A stretch of 64,000 bases of DNA from Pseudomonas sp. MM223 (GCA_947090765.1 OX352322.1:2339501-2403500); one strand, 5' to 3'; counted from the first letter of the stretch, positions 36,942 to 47,427 are shown. The notes: generated by a model not told the origin, from the sequence alone. A program made the numbers and translations.

Positions 36942-37078
36942 AGCCGCTTTGACCTCGACGTTGTTCCTTTGCGGCGGGGCTACAGCCCACGCCGGCAGCG
37001 CGCCGGACGGCAAAGCGCGCGCCCGGCGCGCTGCTAAGCTGAAGCTTGCTCTGCCGCTGCGGCAGTCGAGGAGGTCGA

Positions 37079-37576
37079 ATGATCCGCTCCATGCTGTACG
37101 CCACCGACCTCGGTGTCTACGCCCCTTTTGTGATGCAGCACGCGCTAGCCTTGGCGCGTACGTTCAATGCCGAGTTGTATGTGATTCACGCGGTGGAGCC
37201 AATGGGGCAGTTCGCCGAGTCGCTCCTGCAAAGCTACCTCGATGAACAGACGCTCGACCAGTTGCACAGCCAGGGGGTGAACGCGGTGATGGCCAACATC
37301 GAGCACCGTGTGCTGGAGAGCTTTCGCGATGAGCTTGGCGAGGAGGCCGACTTGGCGGTGATCAAGGCGGTGCGGGTACGCCAGGGCGACCCGGCGCAGG
37401 TGATCCTTGACCAGGCGCAGCGGCTGAGTGTGGACCTGTTGATTTTCGGCAGCCATAGCGCCGGTGCCGGGGTTGATGTGCCCTTGGGCCGCACGGCGGT
37501 GCGGCTGCTGCAACTGTCGCCGGTGCCGGTGTACATGGTGCCGTTGGCGCAGCATCTGGGGCGTAGGAAAGCATGA
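37079..37576 (+). CDS. Universal stress protein (UspA family)
   Basis: 165-aa single-domain Usp. N-terminal MIRSMLYATDLGVYAPFVMQ and the central VIHAVEP are typical. The C-terminal nucleotide-binding motif reads IFGSHSAGAGVDVPLGRTAVRLL, close to the ATP-binding G-x2-G-x9-G-S/T pattern. The start ATG 37079 follows a perfect GAGGAGGTC. It is 137 bp after the PanE-like gene. Role in stress survival by family only. Confidence 0.88.
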   Translation: MIRSMLYATDLGVYAPFVMQHALALARTFNAELYVIHAVEPMGQFAESLLQSYLDEQTLDQLHSQGVNAVMANIEHRVLESFRDELGEEADLAVIKAVRVRQGDPAQVILDQAQRLSVDLLIFGSHSAGAGVDVPLGRTAVRLLQLSPVPVYMVPLAQHLGRRKA

Positions 37577-37643
37577 AGATGGCCGTAGGCCATTTCTGGG
37601 GCGTGTAACAAAATAGTTCTAGATTTATTTCCAGAACCACTAA

Positions 37644-38678
<1,035 letters not shown>

Positions 38679-38689
38679 AAGAAGCTACG

Positions 38690-38770
38690 AGCCTTAAGCT
38701 GCAAGCTTAAAGAAAAAGTAGTCCATCTACGGGCTGCTTTTTCTTGTGGCTTGCAGCTTGTAACTTAAAG
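38690..38770. repeat. Dyad repeat with bidirectional terminator between cysB and cysH
   Basis: Outer arms AAGCTGCAAGCTTAA / CTTGCAGCTTGTAACTT flank AAAGAAAAAGTAG and GCTGCTTTTTCTT. Same class as the dyad at 26965. The convergent layout suggests it ends transcription from both sides. Confidence 0.7.
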
Positions 38771-38777
38771 CTTCCTA

Positions 38778-39512
38778 TCAAGCCTTGCTGATCAGGTTGC
38801 CTGCGTGCAACCCGCATTCCTTCTGCGTCGACTCTTCCCACCACCAGCGGCCTTCGCGCTCATGCTGGTTTGGCAGCACCGGGCGGGTGCATGGCTCGCA
38901 GCCGATGCTGATGAAGCCGCGCTCATGCAGGCTGTTGTATGGCAGCTCAAGCATGCGGATATACCCCCACACTTCCTCACTGCTCATCTGCGCCAGCGGG
39001 TTGAACTTGTACAGCGTGCGCTCGGGCGTTGAGAAGGCGCTGTCGATTTCCAGTGCCGCCACCTGGCTGCGGGTGCCCGGGCTCTGGTCGCGGCGCTGGC
39101 CAGTGGCCCAGGCGCTTACGGTAGCCAGCTTACGGCGCAGCGGTTCGATCTTGCGGATGCCGCAGCACTCGCCGTGGCCGTCCTTGTAGAAGCTGAACAG
39201 GCCCTTTTCCTTGATGAACGGGTCGAGCTTGGCACGGTCGGGGCTGAGGAGTTCAATCGGCAGGTTGTACTGCTCGCGCACCTGGTCGATGAACCGGTAG
39301 GTCTCCGGGTGCAGGCGGCCGGTGTCGAGGCTGAATACCTTGACTTGCTTGTTCAGCTTCCAGGCCATGTCGACCAGCACCACGTCCTCGGCGCCGCTGA
39401 AGGAGATCCACAAGTCATCACCAAAATGCTCGAAGGCGAGCTTGAGAATGTCCTGCGGGGACTTGTTGGCGTAGGTCGCGGCCAGGGCGGCGACGTCGAA
39501 GGGTTGGCTCAT
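38778..39512 (-). CDS. cysH: Adenylylsulfate (APS) reductase, CysH family
   Basis: 244-aa reductase of assimilatory sulfate reduction, forming sulfite with thioredoxin as donor. PP-loop-type [15 protein letters not shown] (37-51) and [11 protein letters not shown] are present. The Fe-S type is shown by two cysteine pairs, ECCGIRK and GCEPC, plus the catalytic C-terminal KECGLH. These mark the [4Fe-4S] APS-using subtype found in pseudomonads, not the cluster-free PAPS reductase of E. coli. It is convergent with its likely regulator gene cysB. Confidence 0.94.
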   Translation of the reverse strand: MSQPFDVAALAATYANKSPQDILKLAFEHFGDDLWISFSGAEDVVLVDMAWKLNKQVKVFSLDTGRLHPETYRFIDQVREQYNLPIELLSPDRAKLDPFIKEKGLFSFYKDGHGECCGIRKIEPLRRKLATVSAWATGQRRDQSPGTRSQVAALEIDSAFSTPERTLYKFNPLAQMSSEEVWGYIRMLELPYNSLHERGFISIGCEPCTRPVLPNQHEREGRWWWEESTQKECGLHAGNLISKA

Positions 39513-39591
39513 CAGGCGGTTTCCATCTTGGCTGTGGCGCTGTGCGCTCGTAGTAGGGTGATGGTAACAAAAAAACGCGGGCTAGACGGAC

Positions 39592-40934
39592 TCACAAGCC
39601 CTGCAGGGTCTGCATCAGCACCCGCACTTTGGCAATTGACTCTTCATATTCGGCCTGCCACTCGGAGTCGGCCACTACCGCACCGCCGCCCCAGCAACTG
39701 ACCTGGCCGTCCTTGACCAGCAGGCTGCGAATGGCAATCGAGCTGTCCATCTCGCCGCGTACGTCCACATACAGCAGCGAGCCGCAGTACAGCGCCCGGC
39801 GGGCAGGCTCCAGCTCGTCGATGATCTGCATGGCGCGGATCTTCGGCGCCCCGGTGATCGAGCCGCCGGGGAAGCTGTCGCCGATCAGGTCCAGGGCATC
39901 CTTGTCGCTGGCCAGCTGGCCGGTGATGCTGCTGACCAGGTGGTGCACGTTGGGGTAGCTCTCCAGGCTGAACAGCCCGGTACCTTCACCGAACCGATCT
40001 TGCAGGTGCGCCCCAGGTCGTTGCGCAGCAGGTCGACGATCATCAGGTTTTCCGAGCGGTCCTTGGGGCTGTGCAGCAGCTCGTCGGCATTGCGCTTGTC
40101 TTCAGTCGGGTCGCTGGCACGTGGGCGGGTGCCCTTGATCGGCCGGGTTTCTACCTGGCCCTGGCTGACGCGGATGAAGCGCTCGGGCGAAAAGCTCAGC
40201 AAGGCACTGCCATCGGCCATTTGCTGATAGCCGGAGAACGGCGTCGGGCAGGCTTGGCGCAGGGCCTGGTAGGCGTGCCACGGGTCACCCTGGCAAGGGG
40301 CGCGGAAGCGTTGGGTGAGGTTGATCTGGTAGCAGTCGCCGGCCTGGATATAGCGTTGTACCTGGTCGAAAGCTGCTTTGTACTGCTCGGGTTGCAGGTC
40401 ACCGACCATCGGCGCGAGCAGCCGGAACTCACCGGTTTCGGTGCTGCTGTCACCTTGGAACAAGCTGATCAGGCGCTCGCGTTCATCGCTTGCCAGGCTG
40501 GGGTGAAACACCAGTTGGCTGGTGCCGCATAGGTGGTCGCTGACCAGTGCCCAGGCATACAGACCCAGTTGTGCGTCGGGCAGGCCGAGGTCGTCCACGG
40601 CCAGGCTTGGCAGGTGTTCCAGGCGGCGGCCGAAGTCGTAGCTCAGGTAGCCGATCAGGCCCCCTGCGAAGGGCAGCTCGCAGCCTTCTGGCAGTTGCGC
40701 GTCGCCCAGTTGCACCAGGCCGGCGCGCAGGCGCTTGAGGAAGGTGCGGCCTTCTTCGTCGGGGTGCGCTTGCAGCTGTTGCAGTGGCCAGGCGCTGAGC
40801 AGGTCGAAGCGGCCGCGTTCGGCGCCTGGGCGGGCGCTGTCGAGCAGGATCGCGCCGGGGGCCTGGCGCAGGCGGGCGAAATAGGCGGCAGGGTCGGGCT
40901 GGTAGGGCAGGGGGTAAAGCGTACAGGTCGGCAT
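39592..40934 (-). pseudogene. pabB: Aminodeoxychorismate synthase component I, broken by a one-base frameshift
   Basis: PabB makes 4-amino-4-deoxychorismate for folate. The N-terminal frame runs from ATG 40934 through GYLSYDFGRRLE, RPIKGTRPRASDPTEDKRNADEL and ENLMIVDLLRNDLGRTCKIGS. It then changes frame just after SVKVPG. The rest (HHLVSSITGQLASDKDALD, DSFPGGSITGAPKIRAMQII, ending MQTLQGL at 39592) continues in another frame. Reading the C-run at 39976-39978 as four bases restores one protein of about 447 aa with the family junction VPGLFSLESYPNVHH. Either a recent mutation or a sequencing error. All catalytic motifs are present on the two pieces. Confidence 0.85.
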
Positions 40935-41029
40935 CAGTGTGGACGGCGATGTAAAAGCGAGGAGGGCGATTGTAGACCTGTGTAGGAAAAGCGCCTAGCA
41001 CTGGGCGCGACATTCAACGTTGTGTTTTA

Positions 41030-41156
41030 TACAGGGGCCGCTTTGCGGCCCTTTCGCGGCACAAGGCCGCTCCTACAGGTGCGCCCCCGTTGCATGAGCT
41101 GCGATCTCCTGTAGGAGCGGCCTTGTGCCGCGAAAGGGCTGCAAAGCAGCCCCAGC
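41030..41156. repeat. Inverted pair of REP elements
   Basis: Two opposed type-1 copies (core TTTCGCGGCACAAGGCCGCT) between pabB and the ATP-grasp operon. The inner copy abuts the ATP-grasp stop codon and could form its transcript end. Confidence 0.9.
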
Positions 41157-41159
41157 ATT

Positions 41160-42140
41160 TCAGCGGTTGGGCACGTGCCCGAACAACCCCTGCGCTACCC
41201 GAACACGCTGCTCGGCATCTTCGGTAATGCCGTCCTTGGCCAGCGCTTCGATGTGCGCCTCGATGGCATGGGTACGCTGGGTGAGGCCGCAGTCGTTGGC
41301 AATCTGGATGTTCAGGCCCGGGCGGGCGTTGAGCTCCAGAATCAGTGGGCCTTTTTCCTGGTCCAGTACCATGTCCACGCCGATGTAACCCAGCCCGCAC
41401 AGTTCGTAGCAACCGGCAGCCAGCTTCATGAAACCGTCCCAGTTCGGCAGTTGCACACCGTCTACCGCGTTGGTGGTGTCCGGGTGCTTGCTGATGATGT
41501 TGTTCAGCCAGGTGCCGCGCAAGGTCACGCCGGTAGCCAGGTCGACGCCCACGCCAATGGCGCCCTGGTGCAGGTTGGCCTTGCCGCCGGACTGGCGGGT
41601 TGGCAGGCGCAGCATGGCCATTACCGGGTAACCCATCAGCACGATGATGCGGATGTCCGGCACGCCTTCGTAGCTGATGCTCTTGAAGATCTGGTCGGGC
41701 GTAACCCGGTACTCGATCAGCGCCCGGTCGCGGTGGCCGCCCAGCGAGTACAGGCCGGTGAGGATGCTCGAAATCTGGTGCTCGATTTCCTCGTGGCTGA
41801 TGATCTTGCCCGACACCGTGCGGTAGCGGTCCTCGAAGCGGTCGGCGATTACCAGGATGCCATCACCGCCGGCGCCTTGCGCCGGCTTGATGACGAAATC
41901 GCTGCGCCCGCCAATGATCTGGTCGAGCTTCTCGATTTCTTTCTCGGTTTCGATGATGCCGTACATTTCCGGCACATGGATGCCGGCCGCCAGGGCGCGC
42001 TCCTTGGTGATGATCTTGTCGTCGACGATCGGGTACAGGCTGCGCTTGTTGTACTTCAACACGTAGTCCGCGTTGCGCCGGTTGATACCCATGATGCCCC
42101 GGGCCTCCAGGGCTTTCCACGTCTTGATCAGGCCAAACAT
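41160..42140 (-). CDS. ATP-grasp ligase, alpha-L-glutamate ligase-like
   Basis: 326-aa cytosolic ATP-grasp enzyme predicted to form an amide or peptide bond by an acyl-phosphate. The ATP-binding loop is DFVIKPAQGAGGDGILVI (about 81-98), and the metal-binding end GPLILELNARPGLNIQIAND lies at about 266-285. It belongs with the RimK-related proteins annotated alpha-L-glutamate ligase-like. There is no signal peptide. The start ATG 42140 overlaps the last base of the preceding membrane-protein gene, so the two are translationally coupled. It is the last gene of the retropepsin/transglutaminase/ATP-grasp operon. Acceptor and amino acid donor are unknown. Confidence 0.88.
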   Translation of the reverse strand: MFGLIKTWKALEARGIMGINRRNADYVLKYNKRSLYPIVDDKIITKERALAAGIHVPEMYGIIETEKEIEKLDQIIGGRSDFVIKPAQGAGGDGILVIADRFEDRYRTVSGKIISHEEIEHQISSILTGLYSLGGHRDRALIEYRVTPDQIFKSISYEGVPDIRIIVLMGYPVMAMLRLPTRQSGGKANLHQGAIGVGVDLATGVTLRGTWLNNIISKHPDTTNAVDGVQLPNWDGFMKLAAGCYELCGLGYIGVDMVLDQEKGPLILELNARPGLNIQIANDCGLTQRTHAIEAHIEALAKDGITEDAEQRVRVAQGLFGHVPNR

Positions 42141-43675
42141 CAGGCGTCAGCCTTCTTCAGGAATGCCTTGAAGCGCACGAGTTCGGTCAGGCGGTAGCCA
42201 CGGTAGCGGCCCATCGCCAGCATGAAGCCCACCAGGATCAGCAGTACGGCCGGGAACGTGAACACGAAGTACACCAGCCTCGGCACCATCATCAGCAGGT
42301 GCGCCACGGAGGCCGCAAACAGGGTGCCGATGGCCACTTTCATGGCATGGCCGCCGCCACGCTCTTCCCAGGTGATGGACAGGCGCTCGATGGTCATGGT
42401 CAGGATCACCATCGGGAACAGTGCCACCGACAGCCCGCGCTCAAGGCCCAGCTTGTGGCTGAACAGGCTGATGGCGGCGATCAGCACCACGACGAAGGTG
42501 AGCACCACCGACAGGCGTGGCAGCATTTGCAGCTTGAGGTGTTCCAGGTACGAGCGCAGCGACAGGCCAAGCGCGGTAATCACCGTGAACAGCACAATGC
42601 CGAAGCCCAGCTGGGTCTCGCGGAAGGCCAGGGCGATCAGCACCGGGGTGAAGGTACCGAGGGTTTGCAGGCCGATCAGGTTGCGCAGTACCAGGATCAC
42701 CAGCACGCCGATCGGGATCATTACCATGATCATGAAGGTTTGCTGGGTCTGCAGCGGCAGGCCGTACAGCGAATATTCGAGGAAGTCGGCGTCGGTGTTT
42801 TCGTCGGTCAGCTTGGCCAGGCGGATGGCGTTCATCTCGCTGTTGTTCATGCTGAAGGTAACGTTGGCCTTCTTGCCGCCATCGACGGTGATCAGGTTGT
42901 CGTCACCGGTCCACCACAGCAGGCGGTCGCTGGGCAGGCCTTGTTCGCCGGTGTCCGGGTTGAAGTACAGCCAGTCGTTACCGTTGAAGCTGCGCAGCCA
43001 CAGTTCTGGTGTTTGCGGGGTGTCGGCCACCAGGCGGATGGTGTGCACCTTTTCCATCGGCACGTGGGCGATCGACAGCAGCAGGTCGATGACCTGGGCC
43101 TTCTTCATCGGCGAGGTGTCGCCGGCCAGCAGCAGCTTGACGTTGTCGTCGTTGAGGTTGTTGACCCGCTTGATGGTTTCGCTGACAAAGGTCTCGACGT
43201 CGGCAGAGTGCTGGCGAATCGGTGCCATCAAGGCTTCGGCGGCGATCTTCTCGGGGCCTTCGATAGCCAGGCTGTCACGGAAGGTCGGGCCTTTGACCGT
43301 GGTTTTTTCGTTGCTGTAGCGCTTGGTCAGCACCAGGCGGTAATAGAGGGTCTGGTTGCCGCTGGCGCGACGGGCCGACCAGGTAACCTTGCGGTTGCCG
43401 TCGGCACGGTTGACGCTCACCCCGTAGTTATTGGAGATGAAGCTCTCGTTGAGGCTGACGTAGTCGCGGTTCAGTGGTGGCACGAACATCTGCACCTTGA
43501 CCGGGTCTTTGGTGCTGGCCACAAACTCGACCTTGGCGTCGATGTTCCACAGGTCGTCGGTTTCGTCCTCGGTCACCGGGATGCCGAGGAAGAAGATCTG
43601 ATAAGCCGTGACCGCCACGCCCAGTAGCACCAGTACGGTGATCAGGACTTTCAGATGGAGGGTAAGAGAGCGCAT
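42140..43675 (-). CDS. Inactive transglutaminase-like domain fused to seven membrane helices
   Basis: 511-aa inner-membrane protein. One N-terminal helix (about 9-30, KVLITVLVLLGVAVTAYQIFF) is followed by a periplasmic part (about 31-315) and seven C-terminal helices (about 320-500). This is the architecture of the inactive transglutaminase plus 7TM family. I find no cysteine anywhere in the protein, so the transglutaminase-like domain cannot use a catalytic Cys and probably binds rather than cleaves peptides. It starts six bases after the retropepsin-like gene's stop and overlaps the ATP-grasp gene. It likely links periplasmic recognition to the cytosolic ligase, which is inference. Confidence 0.88.
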   Translation of the reverse strand: MRSLTLHLKVLITVLVLLGVAVTAYQIFFLGIPVTEDETDDLWNIDAKVEFVASTKDPVKVQMFVPPLNRDYVSLNESFISNNYGVSVNRADGNRKVTWSARRASGNQTLYYRLVLTKRYSNEKTTVKGPTFRDSLAIEGPEKIAAEALMAPIRQHSADVETFVSETIKRVNNLNDDNVKLLLAGDTSPMKKAQVIDLLLSIAHVPMEKVHTIRLVADTPQTPELWLRSFNGNDWLYFNPDTGEQGLPSDRLLWWTGDDNLITVDGGKKANVTFSMNNSEMNAIRLAKLTDENTDADFLEYSLYGLPLQTQQTFMIMVMIPIGVLVILVLRNLIGLQTLGTFTPVLIALAFRETQLGFGIVLFTVITALGLSLRSYLEHLKLQMLPRLSVVLTFVVVLIAAISLFSHKLGLERGLSVALFPMVILTMTIERLSITWEERGGGHAMKVAIGTLFAASVAHLLMMVPRLVYFVFTFPAVLLILVGFMLAMGRYRGYRLTELVRFKAFLKKADA

Positions 43676-43680
43676 CGGGA

Positions 43681-44217
43681 TTACTCTGCTTTGGGAGCGT
43701 CGGTGGCACAGGCAGGTTTGCCGGCCGCGTATTTAAGGCTTGGGTCGACCAGCGCGTCGAAGTGCTTGAGCGCCTCGGAGCCGATCAGCAGCGGGAACTG
43801 GAAGGCGCTGCGGTCGGTGAGGTTGACTTCGATGGTGCGCATGGCCTGGCCCATGCAGATTTCAAGTTCGATGACCGGGCGTGCCGTGTAGGCCTTGCCC
43901 GATTCGGCATCATAGTCGCCGGCCCGGCGCTTGATCTTGCTCACGCGTGCCAGTGGGCGCTCGATCGGGTGCGAATGCGCAGCATCGATGGCCAGGTAGA
44001 AGCGCACCCAGCTTTCGCCGTTGCGCTTGAACCGCTTGATATCGCGGGCGCTGAGCGAGGCGGTCTTGGCACCGGTGTCGAGCTTGGCGGCCACTTCCAG
44101 GTCCAGGTCGCCCAGCCGTGCATATTCGTTGAGACCATAGACGGTCTTGCCCGCAGCTTGGCCAAGGGCTGGCAGCAGGGTGAGGCATAGCAGCAATAAA
44201 ACGGGTGTAAGTCTCAT
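43681..44217 (-). CDS. Retropepsin-like aspartic protease domain protein (Zn_protease/DUF785 family), exported
   Basis: 178-aa protein with a signal peptide (MRLTPVLLLLCLTLLPALGQAAG, cleavage near residue 23) and a retropepsin-type active-site motif AKLDTGAKTASLSA (Asp47-Thr-Gly-Ala). The family is often annotated ATP-dependent zinc protease, but the DTGA motif points to a dimeric aspartic-protease fold, as in RimB. The signal peptide places it in the periplasm, unlike RimB. First gene of a three-gene operon with the transglutaminase-7TM and ATP-grasp genes. It would face the periplasmic domain of the membrane partner. Target unknown. Confidence 0.85.
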   Translation of the reverse strand: MRLTPVLLLLCLTLLPALGQAAGKTVYGLNEYARLGDLDLEVAAKLDTGAKTASLSARDIKRFKRNGESWVRFYLAIDAAHSHPIERPLARVSKIKRRAGDYDAESGKAYTARPVIELEICMGQAMRTIEVNLTDRSAFQFPLLIGSEALKHFDALVDPSLKYAAGKPACATDAPKAE

Positions 44218-44438
44218 AATCCTGGCGCGGTGCAGTGCAAGGTTCTAGGCAAGGTTCTGGTCAAGGCGACTGGCAACTACTGCGCAAGCTTCCTCTTTTA
44301 TCTGTCAACAAGCATGAATGTATGACAGACAGGCTATCCATACCCCATCGGAGGCGCGGCATTCTATCACGCCGACGCCTTGACGCCAGCGGTGCGCGAT
44401 CTGACAGCACCGGGCCGGGGTTAGTTCGTTATTAGACA

Positions 44439-44525
44439 ATTGTCGACAATATTCATTTTGTCTTTGACTGGCAGGCTTGAATTCGCTAATTTCTGGTGAA
44501 GAGATTTTCAAGGTGTCGACAATAT
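44439..44525 (+). promoter_or_regulatory. prp control region: promoter flanked by two TGTCGACAATAT operators
   Basis: A 12-bp perfect palindrome ATTGTCGACAAT (44439-44450) lies before the promoter TTGACT (44464-44469), 17 bp, TAATTT (44487-44492). The word TGTCGACAATAT occurs at 44441-44452 and again at 44514-44525, directly on the GntR start codon. These look like FadR-class GntR operators for autoregulated repression. The rest of the gap from 44218 holds one weaker dyad, TCTGTCA/TGACAGA near 44300-44327. Confidence 0.6.
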
Positions 44526-45240
44526 GCAGGACCTTTCCACCCCCAGCCCGGTGCTGACAGACGAAACGGAAACCTTGTCTGAAAACGTCTTCCGGCGCAT
44601 TCAGGCGGCCATCGTCAAGGGCGAAATCGCCCCCGGCAGCAAAATTTCCGAGCCGGAGCTGGCGCGTACTTACGGCATCAGCCGCGGGCCGCTGCGCGAG
44701 GCCATCCACCGCCTGGAAGGCCAGCGCCTGCTGGTGCGCGTACCGCATGTGGGGGCACGCGTGGTGTCGCTGAACCACGCCGAGTTGATCGAGCTGTACG
44801 AAATTCGCGAGTCGCTGGAAGGCATGGCCTGCCGCCTGGCAGCCGAACGCATGAGCCAGGGCGACATCGACGAACTGCGCCGGGTGCTCGATACCCATGA
44901 GCGCGATGCCGCGTTCCAGGCCGGCTTGGGTTACTACCAGCAGGAAGGCGACTACGACTTCCATTACCGGATCATCCAGGGCAGCGGCAACCAGACCCTG
45001 GTCAAGATGCTGTGCGGCGAACTGTACCAACTGGTGCGCATGTACCGCATCCAGTTCTCTGCCACGCCCAATCGGCCGCGCCAGGCCTTTGCCGAACACC
45101 ACCGCATTCTCGACGCCATCGCCGACCGTGACGGCGAACTGGCCGAACTCCTGATGCGTCGCCACATCGGCGCGTCCAAGCGCAATATCGAGCGTCACTA
45201 TCTGGACGCCCACAACAACAGCCCACGAGGTGAGAAATGA
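44524..45240 (+). CDS. GntR-family regulator of the methylcitrate operon (FadR subclass)
   Basis: 238-aa repressor-type regulator. The N-terminal winged helix-turn-helix ([44 protein letters not shown]) and an all-helical FCD effector domain (about 95-230) are present, with metal-binding-type histidines ([24 protein letters not shown]). The last codons overlap prpB (ATGA), so it is the first gene of the prp operon. An operator-like word covers its own start codon, which suggests autoregulation. A methylcitrate-cycle intermediate is the likely inducer, by analogy. Confidence 0.9.
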   Translation: MQDLSTPSPVLTDETETLSENVFRRIQAAIVKGEIAPGSKISEPELARTYGISRGPLREAIHRLEGQRLLVRVPHVGARVVSLNHAELIELYEIRESLEGMACRLAAERMSQGDIDELRRVLDTHERDAAFQAGLGYYQQEGDYDFHYRIIQGSGNQTLVKMLCGELYQLVRMYRIQFSATPNRPRQAFAEHHRILDAIADRDGELAELLMRRHIGASKRNIERHYLDAHNNSPRGEK

Positions 45241-46127
45241 CTCTGAAGAGCACCCCCGGTCAGCGTTTCCGCGATGCCGTTGCCGCCGAACATCCACTGC
45301 AGGTGGTTGGCGCCATCAACGCCAACCACGCGCTGCTGGCCAAGCGCGCCGGCTTCAAGGCCATTTACCTGTCCGGTGGCGGCGTGGCCGCAGGCTCGCT
45401 GGGCCTGCCGGACCTGGGCATCACCGGCCTGGACGACGTGCTCACCGATGTGCGCCGTATCACCGACGTGTGTGACGTGCCATTGCTGGTGGATGTTGAC
45501 ACCGGCTTCGGTGCGTCGGCCTTCAACGTCGCCCGCACCGTGCGCTCGATGAGCAAGTTCGGCGCTGCCGCCATCCACATCGAGGACCAGGTTGGCGCCA
45601 AACGCTGTGGCCACCGCCCGAACAAGGAAATCGTCAGCCAGCAGGAAATGGTCGACCGCATCAAGGCCGCCGTCGATGCCCGTAGCGATGACAGCTTCGT
45701 GATCATGGCGCGTACCGATGCCTTGGCTGTCGAAGGCCTTAACGCTGCCCTTGATCGCGCCGAGGCGTGCATCGAGGCCGGCGCCGACATGATCTTCCCG
45801 GAAGCCATTACCGAGCTGCAGATGTACAAGACGTTCGCTGATCGGGTGAAGGCACCGATTCTGGCCAACATCACCGAATTTGGCGCCACGCCGTTGTACA
45901 CCACCGAAGAGCTGGCCTCGGTCGACGTGTCGCTGGTGCTGTACCCGCTGTCGGCGTTCCGTGCCATGAACAAGGCGGCTGAGAACGTGTACACGGCGCT
46001 GCGCCGCGACGGCACGCAGAAAAACGTGATCGACACCATGCAGACCCGCATGGAGCTCTACGATGCCATTGGTTACCACGCGTTCGAGCAAAGCCTCGAT
46101 GCGCTGTTTGCCCAGAAGAAAGGGTAA
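45237..46127 (+). CDS. prpB: 2-methylisocitrate lyase
   Basis: 296-aa cytosolic enzyme splitting 2-methylisocitrate into pyruvate and succinate, the last step of the methylcitrate cycle. It is an isocitrate lyase superfamily barrel with the catalytic loop [12 protein letters not shown] (near 121-132), VDVDTGFG for Mg binding and [13 protein letters not shown]. The length is typical. ATG 45237 overlaps the regulator stop by four bases. A REP pair follows before prpC. Confidence 0.96.
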   Translation: MTLKSTPGQRFRDAVAAEHPLQVVGAINANHALLAKRAGFKAIYLSGGGVAAGSLGLPDLGITGLDDVLTDVRRITDVCDVPLLVDVDTGFGASAFNVARTVRSMSKFGAAAIHIEDQVGAKRCGHRPNKEIVSQQEMVDRIKAAVDARSDDSFVIMARTDALAVEGLNAALDRAEACIEAGADMIFPEAITELQMYKTFADRVKAPILANITEFGATPLYTTEELASVDVSLVLYPLSAFRAMNKAAENVYTALRRDGTQKNVIDTMQTRMELYDAIGYHAFEQSLDALFAQKKG

Positions 46128-46132
46128 GTGAA

Positions 46133-46252
46133 TGCCTGTGCTGGCCTCTTCGCGGGGCAAGCCCGCTCCCACAGGTCCAGCACAGTTTGTGAAACATGCG
46201 CCGTACCTGTAGGAGCGGGCTTGCCCCGCGAAGAGGCCGGTACAGGCAAACT
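46133..46252. repeat. Inverted REP pair between prpB and prpC
   Basis: Two opposed copies with core CGGGGCAAGCCCGCTCC, a REP variant unlike the other two families in this window. Confidence 0.9.
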
Positions 46253-46297
46253 CGATTAGCCAGATTTCCATAACAAGTTCAAGAAAGGAGAAACACC

Positions 46298-47422
46298 ATG
46301 GCCGAAGCAAAAGTACTCAGTGGCGCAGGCCTGCGTGGTCAGGTGGCCGGCCAGACCGCTCTGTCGACCGTGGGCCAGGCTGGTGCCGGGCTGACCTACC
46401 GGGGGTACGACGTGCGTGACCTGGCAGCAGGTGCCGAATTTGAAGAAGTCGCTTACCTGCTGCTGTACGGCGAGCCAACCCAGGCCGAACTGGCTGACTA
46501 CAAGCGCAAGCTCAAGGGCCTGCGTGATCTGCCGCAAGCGTTGAAGGAAGTGCTGGAACGTATCCCGCGTGACGCCCACCCGATGGACGTGATGCGCACC
46601 GGCTGCTCGGTACTGGGCACCCTGGAGCCAGAACTCACCTTCGAGGCCCAGCGCGACAAGACCGACCGCCTGCTGGCGCTGTTCCCGGCAGTGATGTGCT
46701 ACTGGTACCGCTTCACCCACCATGGCGTGCGCATCGATTGCACCAGCGACGAGGACACACTCGGTGGCCACTTCCTGCACCTGCTGCACGGCAAGAAGCC
46801 TAGCGAGCTGCACGTCAAGGTCATGAACGTGTCGCTGATCCTGTACGCCGAGCACGAGTTCAACGCCTCGACCTTCACTGCCCGTGTCTGTGCCTCGACC
46901 CTGTCCGACCTGTACTCCTGCGTCACCGCTGCCATCGGCTCGCTGCGCGGTCCGCTGCACGGCGGTGCCAACGAAGCAGCGATGGAACTGATCGAGCGCT
47001 TCCAGAGCCCGCAGGACGCCACCGCCGAGCTGCTGCGCATGCTTGAGCGCAAGGACAAGATCATGGGCTTTGGCCATGCCATCTACAAAGAGTCCGACCC
47101 GCGCAACGAGGTGATCAAGGGCTGGTCGAAGCAGCTGGCCGACGAAGTGGGCGACAAGGTGCTGTACCCGGTGTCCGAAGCCATCGACAAGACCATGTGG
47201 GAGCAGAAGCGGCTGTTCCCCAACGCCGACTTCTACCATGCCTCGGCGTACCACTTCATGGGCATACCGACCAAGCTGTTCACCCCGATCTTCGTCTGCT
47301 CGCGCCTGACCGGCTGGGCGGCGCACGTCTTCGAGCAGCGCGCCAACAACCGCATCATCCGCCCGAGCGCCGAGTATGTCGGTGTCGAGCAGCGCCAGTT
47401 CGTGCCGATCGAACAGCGCTGA
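46298..47422 (+). CDS. prpC: 2-methylcitrate synthase
   Basis: 374-aa citrate-synthase-family enzyme condensing propionyl-CoA with oxaloacetate. Visible signatures are GLTYRGYDVRDLA, the histidine-containing LYAEHEFNASTFTARV, LRGPLHGGANEAAMEL and the catalytic KIMGFGHAIYK. An Asp in the C-terminal part completes the site. The length matches prokaryotic 2-methylcitrate synthases, not the longer type II citrate synthases. The ATG at 46298 follows AAAGGAGAAA, the best ribosome-binding site in the cluster. Confidence 0.96.
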   Translation: MAEAKVLSGAGLRGQVAGQTALSTVGQAGAGLTYRGYDVRDLAAGAEFEEVAYLLLYGEPTQAELADYKRKLKGLRDLPQALKEVLERIPRDAHPMDVMRTGCSVLGTLEPELTFEAQRDKTDRLLALFPAVMCYWYRFTHHGVRIDCTSDEDTLGGHFLHLLHGKKPSELHVKVMNVSLILYAEHEFNASTFTARVCASTLSDLYSCVTAAIGSLRGPLHGGANEAAMELIERFQSPQDATAELLRMLERKDKIMGFGHAIYKESDPRNEVIKGWSKQLADEVGDKVLYPVSEAIDKTMWEQKRLFPNADFYHASAYHFMGIPTKLFTPIFVCSRLTGWAAHVFEQRANNRIIRPSAEYVGVEQRQFVPIEQR

Positions 47423-47427
47423 ACTGA

